Source: an uncultured Lachnospiraceae bacterium (GTDB taxonomy: Bacteria; Bacillota; Clostridia; Lachnospirales; Lachnospiraceae). Taken from it: a stretch of 64,000 nucleotides of DNA. Below are positions 44,041 through 51,431 of this stretch, piece after piece; the stretch's first letter is position 1; every line of letters starts with the position of its first letter. The notes under the pieces were generated by a model. The model was given only the letters and a program-made list of their open reading frames with translations. It was not told the origin of the DNA and searched no databases. The DNA lies in the NCBI GenBank assembly GCA_934294885.1, contig CAKRAK010000001.1, positions 62,001 through 126,000 on the forward strand, given 5' to 3'. The translations under genes and the position numbers were made by a program.

Positions 44041-44976
44041 TTAATACTTAGAACATCTAAACTGTAATTCTTCCCATCTTCTGTCAACCTCAGCCTGAAA
44101 CTGTTCAATCAAATGTTCATTACCCGGTTTGAACAGATGCTTGAATCTACCCTGTGGTCTTAAGAAATCCTCGATTGGAAGCTTCTTCTTAGGTTCGTAG
44201 TTTAAAATCCATTTTCCATGGTCTACCTCGAATAACGGCCAGTAACAGGTCTCTACACCAAGACGGCAGATTTCCATAATATCCTCTGTCGGATATCTCC
44301 AGCCTCTCGGACATGGTGACATGACATTTAAGAAACATGCACCCTCTGTATAAATTGCTTTTTCTGCCTTTGTATGTAAATCCTTAAAATTACCAAGTAA
44401 AGTGGACTGACCCACATAAGGAACATCATGGGCTGCAATAATTGCTGCCAAATCCTTACGGTTTTGCATCTTACCGTTACTCTGACTTCCTACCGGTGTC
44501 GTTGTGGTATCTGCATACATCGGGGTTGCGGAAGAACGCTGGATACCGGTATTCATATAAGCGCCATTATCATAACATACATAAACAAAATCATGATTAC
44601 GCTCCATTGCGCCTGACAAAGACTGGAAACCAATATCATAGGTACCACCGTCTCCACCAAAAGTAATGAATTTATAATCCTCTTTAATTTTTCCTTTTTC
44701 CTTCAAGATACGGTATGCAGTCTCAACACCGGACATAGTTGCTCCGGCATTTTCAAATGCATTATGAATATAGCTGTCCTCGTAAGCGGTAAAGGGATAC
44801 ATAAAGGTAGAAACCTCCAGGCATCCTGTTGCATTGCCGATTACAGCCTTATCCCCCTCATGTAATGCACGAAGTACCGCACGAACGGTAATGGTTCCAC
44901 CACATCCCGCACACATTCTATGACCCGGAGCCAAACGTTCCGGTTTGTTCATTTCCTGTTTAAAGTTATAACTCAT
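44041..44976 (-). CDS. porB: 2-oxoacid:ferredoxin oxidoreductase, beta (TPP) subunit
   Basis: This 311-residue subunit binds thiamine diphosphate and, through cysteines including those in HRMCAGCGG near the N-terminus, an iron-sulfur cluster. The TPP/Mg motif appears as TFGGDGGTYDIG with CYDNGAYMNTG. With the alpha, gamma and delta subunits it oxidises a 2-oxoacid, most likely pyruvate, to acyl-CoA and reduces ferredoxin; 2-oxoisovalerate is the alternative substrate. It is last in the operon gamma-delta-alpha-beta (PorG-D-A-B order known from Thermotoga-type enzymes). Confidence 0.93.
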   Translation of the reverse strand: MSYNFKQEMNKPERLAPGHRMCAGCGGTITVRAVLRALHEGDKAVIGNATGCLEVSTFMYPFTAYEDSYIHNAFENAGATMSGVETAYRILKEKGKIKEDYKFITFGGDGGTYDIGFQSLSGAMERNHDFVYVCYDNGAYMNTGIQRSSATPMYADTTTTPVGSQSNGKMQNRKDLAAIIAAHDVPYVGQSTLLGNFKDLHTKAEKAIYTEGACFLNVMSPCPRGWRYPTEDIMEICRLGVETCYWPLFEVDHGKWILNYEPKKKLPIEDFLRPQGRFKHLFKPGNEHLIEQFQAEVDRRWEELQFRCSKY

Positions 44977-44992
44977 TCGTTTGTCTCCTTTC

Positions 44993-46174
44993 TTATCCTC
45001 TTAAACCTACATAGCGATATTCTTCAAAAGCAGTGCCATTTTTATCATAAGCTTCCAGCTCCTCATAAATCTGACAGGCTTCCTCCACGGTATAATCACG
45101 TCCGCCTAAACCATAAATCAAATTAAATGCCTTTACATGATTTGCATAATCATAGATTGCCGCCTTTACTTCTGTTCCGAGAGGACCACCCTTTCCACGG
45201 AAGCCTTCACAACGATCCATAATTGCCACTGTCTTACAATGAGAAAGTGCCTTTGCAATCTCTTCATCCGGGAACGGACGGAATACTCTAAGCTTTAAAA
45301 GACCAACCTTTTTACCCTGCTGTCTTAAATGATCTACCGCATCCTTTGTAGTGCCGGCGGCAGAACCGATAATTACAAGTGCATAATCGGCATCCTCTAA
45401 ACGATATTCTTCAAAAAATCCATATTCTCTTCCGGATAAGGAGCCAAACTCTTTTCCAACCTCAAGAATTACCTTCTTTGCATTCTCCATGGCAGTATTC
45501 TGTGCTTTTTTTGTCTCCATATAATAGTTAGATACTGCATACGGACCTACCGCCATCGGCTGGTCGGCATTTAACAGATAATTTTCAGGTTCGTATTCTC
45601 CAACGAAATCCTTAACCTCTTTATCCTCTAATATCTCTATGTTTTCTACCGCATGACTGGTAATAAATCCATCCTGACAAATCATGATTGGAAGCATAAC
45701 ATCCTTATGCTCTGAAATACGATATGCCTGTACAAAATTATCATATACTTCCTGATTATTTTCTGCATAAATCTGAATAAATCCGGTATCTCTTGCGCCC
45801 ATAGAATCGGAATGGTCACAGTTAATGTTAATCGGACCGGATAATGCACGGTTTACCAAACATAACGCTAATGGAAGTCTGTTTGATGCCGCTACATATA
45901 ATTCCTCCCACATCAATGCCATACCACAGGAAGAGGTTGCCGTTAACGCTCTCGCACCTGCCGCAGAAGCACCAATAGTCGCACTCATGGAGCTATGCTC
46001 ACTTTCTACCGGAATAAACTCTGTATCCATCTCTCCGTTTGCAATATAATTTGCAACATACTGTGGAATTTCTGTAGATGGTGTAATCGGAAATGCCGGC
46101 ATAACATCCGGATTTACCTGTTTTATTGCATAGGAAATGGCTTCATTTCCCGATAATCTGTCTCTTCTTGCCAT
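44993..46174 (-). CDS. porA: 2-oxoacid:ferredoxin oxidoreductase, alpha subunit
   Basis: This 393-residue subunit carries the pyrimidine-binding half of the active site. Typical segments are GNEAISYAIKQVNPDVMPAFPITPSTE (in two parts), EHSSMSATIGASAAGAR, and the C-terminal LRVFRPFPDEEI. The glutamate in PVESEH activates thiamine diphosphate. It lies between the ferredoxin-like delta and the beta subunit genes, with AAGGAGG before the ATG. Confidence 0.93.
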   Translation of the reverse strand: MARRDRLSGNEAISYAIKQVNPDVMPAFPITPSTEIPQYVANYIANGEMDTEFIPVESEHSSMSATIGASAAGARALTATSSCGMALMWEELYVAASNRLPLALCLVNRALSGPININCDHSDSMGARDTGFIQIYAENNQEVYDNFVQAYRISEHKDVMLPIMICQDGFITSHAVENIEILEDKEVKDFVGEYEPENYLLNADQPMAVGPYAVSNYYMETKKAQNTAMENAKKVILEVGKEFGSLSGREYGFFEEYRLEDADYALVIIGSAAGTTKDAVDHLRQQGKKVGLLKLRVFRPFPDEEIAKALSHCKTVAIMDRCEGFRGKGGPLGTEVKAAIYDYANHVKAFNLIYGLGGRDYTVEEACQIYEELEAYDKNGTAFEEYRYVGLRG

Positions 46175-46175
46175 A

Positions 46176-46481
46176 TTATTGTCCCTCCTTCATGGAAATT
46201 GCATCAAAAGGACAAACCTTTGCACAGATTCCGCATCCCTTGCAGTGGTCATAGTCAAACTCTCCTCTTCTGCAATCCTTTACCGGAATGGAGCTATCCG
46301 GACATACCGGAACACATAATAAACACTGCTTACATTTTTCACTGTCAAATACCGGTGTCTGGGTTCTCCACTCACCTGTTTTTACTACCTTAGAGGTTCC
46401 TGCACCGTAAACCTGATTACCTACTGTAATATCCTGCCACGGACTTTTCTCTGTAATCTTTGAAATATCTGTTGCTGCCAT
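46176..46481 (-). CDS. porD: 2-oxoacid:ferredoxin oxidoreductase, delta (2[4Fe-4S]) subunit
   Basis: This 101-residue ferredoxin-like subunit has two CXXCXXCXXXC clusters: CKQCLLCVPVC and CKGCGICAKVC, each completed by a later Cys-Pro. They bind two [4Fe-4S] clusters that pass electrons from the active site to ferredoxin. Length and position, between gamma and alpha, match PorD. It ends one base before porA starts. Confidence 0.95.
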   Translation of the reverse strand: MAATDISKITEKSPWQDITVGNQVYGAGTSKVVKTGEWRTQTPVFDSEKCKQCLLCVPVCPDSSIPVKDCRRGEFDYDHCKGCGICAKVCPFDAISMKEGQ

Positions 46482-47054
46482 CTACTCTACCTCCTCATAA
46501 GCCATACGAAGTGCCTTCAGATTACCTTCTACCACTTCCGGTTTTTTTGCAAATTTATGCTTATAAGAGCCTTCCATCTCACGGAAGAAATCCTCTTTTG
46601 TCATTACCTTACTGATGGCTGCAATGGCAGCTAACATTGGTGAATTAGGAAAATACCGTCCTAGGCACTCCTCAGAAATACGTCTGGCATCCAAGGTATA
46701 GATTCCACCGGAATACCCCTTTAAATGGCATTTGATTTCATCCGGAGACTGGGTCGTATTGACAACAATTGCACCCTCCGGATTGAGTCCCGCTGTCACA
46801 TCAACACTTTCTAACAATGTCTCATCCACAACTACCACATAATCCGGATTGTAAATATTAGAATGTACCCGAATAGGATTATCACTGATACGATTATAAG
46901 CTGTAATTGGCGCACCCATACGTTCAGGTCCGTATTCCGGAAATCCCTGTACATGTTTTCCTGTCATAAACGCAGCATCTGCAAGCATTAAAGCTGCTGA
47001 TTTGGCACCCTGACCACCACGGCCATGCCATCTGATTTCTACAGTATTCTTCAC
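46482..47054 (-). CDS. porC: 2-oxoacid:ferredoxin oxidoreductase, gamma subunit
   Basis: The product is 190 residues if it starts at the GTG at 47054 (MKNTVEIRWHGRGGQG), which has AAAGAGG upstream. An ATG at 47078 would add eight residues but has a poor site. The N-terminal GRGGQGAKSAA motif, GFPEYGPERMGAPITAYNRI and the central VVVDETLLESV are typical of the gamma subunit. It is the first gene of the four-gene operon, so the promoter at 47132-47160 should drive all four. Confidence 0.93.
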   Translation of the reverse strand: MKNTVEIRWHGRGGQGAKSAALMLADAAFMTGKHVQGFPEYGPERMGAPITAYNRISDNPIRVHSNIYNPDYVVVVDETLLESVDVTAGLNPEGAIVVNTTQSPDEIKCHLKGYSGGIYTLDARRISEECLGRYFPNSPMLAAIAAISKVMTKEDFFREMEGSYKHKFAKKPEVVEGNLKALRMAYEEVE

Positions 47055-47110
47055 AATTTGTTCCTCTTTCCTTAACATTTCTTATTCTGTAACATACAGC
47101 GGGCATAAGA

Positions 47111-47153
47111 AAACCCACAACATACTATCCGATTATAGTAGCTGTGGGTTAAA
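47111..47153 (-). promoter_or_regulatory. Inverted repeat overlapping the por promoter (terminator or operator)
   Basis: AACCCACA pairs with TGTGGGTT and TACTAT with ATAGTA across 43 bp; the -10 box of the por promoter sits in its centre. As RNA from the upstream CBS gene it would fold into a terminator followed by TTTTC. As DNA it could be a repressor-binding site. It does not match the Rex box consensus closely. Confidence 0.55.
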
Positions 47154-47160
47154 ATGTAAA
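47132..47160 (-). promoter_or_regulatory. Promoter of the por operon
   Basis: Minus-strand TTTACA and a perfect TATAAT are spaced 17 nt apart, upstream of porC. Confidence 0.7.
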
Positions 47161-47236
47161 GTGAAAAAATGAATAGTTTTCACTAGTACAATGATTTTTT
47201 CTCATCATACTGTCTTTCCCTGAAAAAATATAATTT

Positions 47237-48091
47237 TTATTCGGTTTTTTCCGTCTCCTGTTCCGGTAATTTACGTACCCGAACCTTGGAAATCATTCGA
47301 TCCTCATAGTCGATTGCTTCAAACAAAAAGCCCTGATATGTAATCTGAACCGCCTCCTGATGCTCCGGAAGCCTTCCGTATTCATACAGCATAAATCCAT
47401 TCACTGTATCAATATCCTCCTCCGGAAACCGGATATGAAACAAATCTTCCAATTCATCTAAATTGGTTGTTCCGTTTACAATGTATCCATTGCCGGTAGC
47501 AAGGCGCATAATGTCATTTTCTTCCTCGTCATGCTCATCCAGTATATCACCCACAATCACCTCGATAATGTCCTCTAATGCAACCAGACCTTCTGTCTGA
47601 CCGTATTCATCCACAACGATTGCCAGATGATTTTTGCTTTCCTGCATTTCCTTTAGCAGCTTGCTGATTTTCTGGGTAGGATGAATATAAAACGGCTTGC
47701 TGACTACATCTGCTACGCTTTGCTTTGCATCCTTCATATAGGCAGCAACCGCTTCTTTCATATGTAGGATTCCAATAATATTATCCACATCCTCCTCATA
47801 AACCGGATAGCGGGAATAATTATTCTGTAACATAAACTCCATGGTTTCCTGCATATCCAGATTGGATTCAATTCCCACAATTTTTTGACGGGGTGTCATT
47901 ATATCCCTGGCTTCTTTATCACCAAATTCAAATACATTGGAAATAAATGCCGCCTCATCACTTTCGATTGCACCTTGCTCGTGTCCTTCCTCCACAATAG
48001 ACAAAATTTCTTCTTCTACCGCATCTGCCTGTTCATCCGCACTTTTTTTCCCTAACAGAGCCTTTAATCCCCCTGTACTATTTATCGCCAT
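47237..48091 (-). CDS. CBS-domain/CorC-HlyC protein without the DUF21 membrane domain
   Basis: This 284-residue protein has a CBS pair (~residues 60-190, with ARDIMTPRQKIVGI and VVDEYGQTEGLVALEDIIEVIVGDI in two parts) and a C-terminal CorC_HlyC domain (~205-275, TNLDELEDLFHIRFPEEDIDTVNG in two parts). Proteins of the hemolysin C/CNNM family usually carry an N-terminal DUF21 membrane domain. Here there is only a short acidic ~50-residue N-terminus, so it is the CorC-type soluble form, linked in other bacteria to Mg2+/Co2+ efflux. It lies 25 bp downstream of the endoA-type gene. Confidence 0.9.
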   Translation of the reverse strand: MAINSTGGLKALLGKKSADEQADAVEEEILSIVEEGHEQGAIESDEAAFISNVFEFGDKEARDIMTPRQKIVGIESNLDMQETMEFMLQNNYSRYPVYEEDVDNIIGILHMKEAVAAYMKDAKQSVADVVSKPFYIHPTQKISKLLKEMQESKNHLAIVVDEYGQTEGLVALEDIIEVIVGDILDEHDEEENDIMRLATGNGYIVNGTTNLDELEDLFHIRFPEEDIDTVNGFMLYEYGRLPEHQEAVQITYQGFLFEAIDYEDRMISKVRVRKLPEQETEKTE

Positions 48092-48116
48092 ACATACTCC
48101 TTTTCTGATATCTCTC

Positions 48117-48461
48117 TTATAATAAAGACAAACTAATCTTCAATGCCTTATTAACAGTACCCATAATTTCATCATCCAAATGACATACTTTTTCTCTTAA
48201 ACGTTGTTTATCGATTGTTCTTACCTGTTCTAATAATACAACAGAATCCTTTGCAATATGACACTTATCTGCCTCCAATTCCACATGTGTCGGTATCTTT
48301 GCTTTGTTCTGACGGCTGGTAATTGCCGCACAGATCACAGTGGAACTGTATTTATTTCCTGCCTCGTTCTGTATAATAAGTACCGGTCTGACACCACCTT
48401 GTTCAGAACCAATTACCGGTCTCAAATCTGCATAATAAATATCTCCCCTTGTCACAAACAA
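48117..48461 (-). CDS. ndoA: EndoA/MazF-type mRNA interferase toxin
   Basis: The product is 114 residues if it starts at the TTG at 48461 (MFVTRGDIYYADLRP), which aligns with known EndoA starts and lies eight nt after GGAGAG; a GTG at 48470 is the alternative but too close to that site. The PemK/MazF motifs are present: RGDIYYADL, VIGSEQGGVRPVLIIQN, TVICAAITS and LLEQVRTIDKQRL. The family cuts mRNA at short sequence sites such as UACAU. In Bacillus the antitoxin NdoAI lies between alr and ndoA; here only 94 bp separate the two genes and no antitoxin frame is seen. Confidence 0.93.
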   Translation of the reverse strand: MFVTRGDIYYADLRPVIGSEQGGVRPVLIIQNEAGNKYSSTVICAAITSRQNKAKIPTHVELEADKCHIAKDSVVLLEQVRTIDKQRLREKVCHLDDEIMGTVNKALKISLSLL

Positions 48462-48486
48462 TCTTTTCACTCTCCACTCATAGATT

Positions 48487-48499
48487 CCTAACTGTTAGG
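48487..48499. promoter_or_regulatory. 13-nt palindrome upstream of ndoA (possible operator)
   Basis: CCTAAC-T-GTTAGG lies 17 nt downstream of a minus-strand TATAAT (48516-48521) and 25 nt before the toxin start, close to where transcription would begin. No good -35 box is seen. Confidence 0.35.
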
Positions 48500-48555
48500 T
48501 AGTCTAAGTATTACCATTATATTCCGAGAGTATTCAATTCGTGTTGGAATTCCTT

Positions 48556-49716
48556 TTAAAAGAGATAATTTTTTTCCGCTACCACTTCTTCGTTTTTATA
48601 AAAAATCCGTGGTACACGCCGGTTAACGTTACATACAAATTCATAATTAAAGCTGGCACTCATATCGGCAAGTTCTTCAACTGATATCTGATTTTCTCCC
48701 TGGGTGCCCACAAGAACAACCTCGTCACCAACCTTTGCATCCGGTACATCCGTCACATCAACCATAGTCTGGTCCATGCAGACCCTTCCGACAATGGGAA
48801 CATACTTACCGCCAATTAACATTCTGCCCTGATTGGACAATGCTCTTGGATAACCGTCTGCATATCCGATTCCGATTGTAGCGATCATCCGGTTTTCCGG
48901 TAACGTATAACTTCCTCCATATCCAATGGTTGCGCCTTTTTCCACTTCCTTAATGTGGGCAATGCAGCTTTTCAGGCTCATGGCCGGATACAACACACAT
49001 GCCTGTTTATCCATCTCCTCTGATGGATACAAACCATAAGTAGAAATACCGGAACGCACCATATCATAAGTATCATTCGGCATTTCCATAATTCCGGCAC
49101 TATTGGAAATATGTCGGATTGGGAAGGTCACGCCTGCCTGTTCCAACTGTAAAAGCATATTCGTATACAACTCTAATTGTCCCATTGCAGAAGATTTATC
49201 CTTTTCATCCGCTTTGAAATAATGGGTAAAGATTCCTTCCATATTCAGATTCGGCAGCTTGGAGATTCTTACAATCTCCTCAACCGATTCTCCGGTACAC
49301 GGATAACCAATCCGGTTCATACCGGTGTCCAATTTTATATGAAGCTTTCCTGTTTTTCCTAATTTTCCGGAAATATCCGACAATACCTTTGCCTGTGCAT
49401 AGGAAAAAACGGTCTGTGTAATATCATATGTAACAAGCTCCTCAAACTGACTCTCATCGGTATGACCCAATATGAGAATCGGTTTTACAATACCTGCCTT
49501 TCGAAGCTCAATACCCTCTTCTATACAGGCAACCCCATAATAATCCGATAAATCATCTAACTCCCGCGCAATTTCAATTGCACCGTGTCCATATGCATTT
49601 GCCTTCAGCACTACAAGCATTTTCTTCCCTTTTGGAATACATCCATGCATGGTTTCTATATTCTTTCTGATGGCAGACAAATCAATATCAGCCTGCACTC
49701 TGTAAAAACGTTTCAT
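48556..49716 (-). CDS. alr: Alanine racemase
   Basis: This 386-residue PLP enzyme makes D-alanine for peptidoglycan. The PLP lysine is in MLVVLKANAYGHGA (~residue 38), the catalytic tyrosine in IGYGGSYTLP, and VCMDQTMVDVT is also typical. Length fits the family. It is upstream of the toxin gene and 46 bp downstream of the NAD(P)HX repair gene, the usual Firmicutes order. The ribosome site (GGCG) is weak. Confidence 0.96.
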   Translation of the reverse strand: MKRFYRVQADIDLSAIRKNIETMHGCIPKGKKMLVVLKANAYGHGAIEIARELDDLSDYYGVACIEEGIELRKAGIVKPILILGHTDESQFEELVTYDITQTVFSYAQAKVLSDISGKLGKTGKLHIKLDTGMNRIGYPCTGESVEEIVRISKLPNLNMEGIFTHYFKADEKDKSSAMGQLELYTNMLLQLEQAGVTFPIRHISNSAGIMEMPNDTYDMVRSGISTYGLYPSEEMDKQACVLYPAMSLKSCIAHIKEVEKGATIGYGGSYTLPENRMIATIGIGYADGYPRALSNQGRMLIGGKYVPIVGRVCMDQTMVDVTDVPDAKVGDEVVLVGTQGENQISVEELADMSASFNYEFVCNVNRRVPRIFYKNEEVVAEKNYLF

Positions 49717-49762
49717 TTTTTTCGCCTTTCTGATGATATGCGTTTATTTGGTTTACATAACA

Positions 49763-51247
49763 TCATCTCATAACCTCACCCAGATTATCAATGATATCCG
49801 ATGCCAGCATTGCATAAGAGCCTTTTTTCTCAGCCGCCTTATCTCCCGCAAGACAATGGACATAAGTTCCCATCTTTGCCGCTTCCGGAAGAGACAGTCC
49901 CCCTGCCAACATTCCGGCAATAATTCCTGCCAATACATCTCCCGAACCACCGGTAGACATTCCGTTATTCCCCTCCACATTAATATACAACTGCTCTCCT
50001 CCGTTTGTTACAATGGATTTAGCATCCTTTAATACAAGGGTCAGTCCGGATTTTTTTGCAAATTTTGTGGCAATATCAAACCGGTTTGCAGTAATTTCCG
50101 ATACACTCTTTCCAATGAGACGACTCATTTCCTTCATGTGTGGTGTAATAATCATCTGCGCAGAGGAAGCCTCTAACAACTCCATATTATTAGACAGAAT
50201 ATTCAACGCATCTGCATCCAATACAAGGGGAACCTCCGCACTCATTAATAATTCATACAACATTCGCTCAGAGGTAGAATCAATACCAAGCCCGGGACCA
50301 ACAACAATAACCGTTGCCCACTTCATGGCATCCTCTATACAGGCAAGTGCCCCTTCATAATCCTCATAGGTCATCATGACCGCTTCCGGAAGCTGGGACT
50401 GCAAAACCAGCCGGTTGCTTTCATGGGTATAAATTTTTACAAGACCTACTCCTGTGGAATAGGAAGCCTTTGAACATAAATACGCTGCTCCGGACATATT
50501 CTTACTTCCGGCAATTACCGCAACTCTTCCATAGGTTCCTTTGTTGGAATTATTAAACCTTTTCGGAAGCTTCGTCATATCACTTTTATCATATGCATAT
50601 ATCTGGGGCTTAATATGGTCGATTGCTTTTTTAGGAAATCCTACATTTGCACAGATAATATTACCACAGTAATCAATTCCATCGGAAAAATACATGCCGA
50701 GCTTTTTCAAACCAAAGGTAACTGTATAATCCGCACGGAACGCCGCTCCTAAAATATCTCCGCTGGTAGCATCGATGCCGGATGGAATATCAATGGCAAC
50801 TTTAATCCCTTCTAACTGGTTCATAGTTTCAATGACCTTTTTCTGTGCCCCATCAATCACTCTGGATAAACCAACACCAAATATGCCGTCTACAACCACC
50901 GCATAATCCTTATTGGGAATATTTTTCCGGAACCGGACTCCCAGCTGCTGCAATATATTCATTTGCAGCTGAAACTGTTTCGTCTGCTTCGGAAGACCTC
51001 CAATATAAAAAATATCTACCAAATTTCCCCGTTCTAACAATATTCTGGCTGCTGCCAAGCCATCTCCACCATTATTACCGCTTTCAACAACGATTAAAAT
51101 TCTTCCGTTTTTTTCATTCACAGCCTCCACAACCTTTACGATTTCCAAGGCTGCTCTTTCCATCAGAACTTCTCCGGGAATTCCAATCTTTTCTATGGAA
51201 TAGGCATCAATCGCCTGCATCTCCTGTTTTGTAACAATGTATTGCAT
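49763..51247 (-). CDS. nnr: Bifunctional NAD(P)HX epimerase / ADP-dependent dehydratase
   Basis: The product is 494 residues starting at the ATG at 51247, after AGGGAGAAC; the frame extends ten codons further upstream. It repairs hydrated NADH and NADPH. The N-terminal YjeF_N epimerase domain (~1-215) has VESGNNGGDGLAAARIL and VVDGIFGVGLSR. The C-terminal carbohydrate-kinase-like dehydratase domain (~230-494) has VAVIAGSKNMSGAAYL and the nucleotide-binding GMSTGGSGDVLAGIIAG. Both domains are complete. Confidence 0.95.
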   Translation of the reverse strand: MQYIVTKQEMQAIDAYSIEKIGIPGEVLMERAALEIVKVVEAVNEKNGRILIVVESGNNGGDGLAAARILLERGNLVDIFYIGGLPKQTKQFQLQMNILQQLGVRFRKNIPNKDYAVVVDGIFGVGLSRVIDGAQKKVIETMNQLEGIKVAIDIPSGIDATSGDILGAAFRADYTVTFGLKKLGMYFSDGIDYCGNIICANVGFPKKAIDHIKPQIYAYDKSDMTKLPKRFNNSNKGTYGRVAVIAGSKNMSGAAYLCSKASYSTGVGLVKIYTHESNRLVLQSQLPEAVMMTYEDYEGALACIEDAMKWATVIVVGPGLGIDSTSERMLYELLMSAEVPLVLDADALNILSNNMELLEASSAQMIITPHMKEMSRLIGKSVSEITANRFDIATKFAKKSGLTLVLKDAKSIVTNGGEQLYINVEGNNGMSTGGSGDVLAGIIAGMLAGGLSLPEAAKMGTYVHCLAGDKAAEKKGSYAMLASDIIDNLGEVMR

Positions 51248-51275
51248 TCTGTTCTCCCTCTTTATCAGCTTTACC

Positions 51276-51356
51276 AAACGCTCCGATTCCTGTATTAAGA
51301 GCCTGTTTCTATATCATGCTAAATTCTGCATAACTGACATTGGTTACTGAGCGTTT
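51276..51356 (-). promoter_or_regulatory. Possible structured leader of the nnr gene
   Basis: On the minus strand AAACGCTC and GAGCGTTT (8 bp perfect) enclose 65 nt and end about 30 nt before the nnr start. No known riboswitch core is recognised. It could be chance. Confidence 0.3.
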
Positions 51357-51369
51357 CAAAATTATCTAA

Positions 51370-51414
51370 AATAAAAATGTAGGAAAAGGAGATACACCAT
51401 GTCTGTATATCTCC
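51370..51414 (-). terminator. Terminator after purL
   Basis: On the minus strand GGAGATATAC...GTGTATCTCC folds into a stem with one mismatch, followed by TTTTCCTACATTTTTATTTT. Confidence 0.7.
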
Positions 51415-51431
51415 TCCTCTTTTGTCACTAT

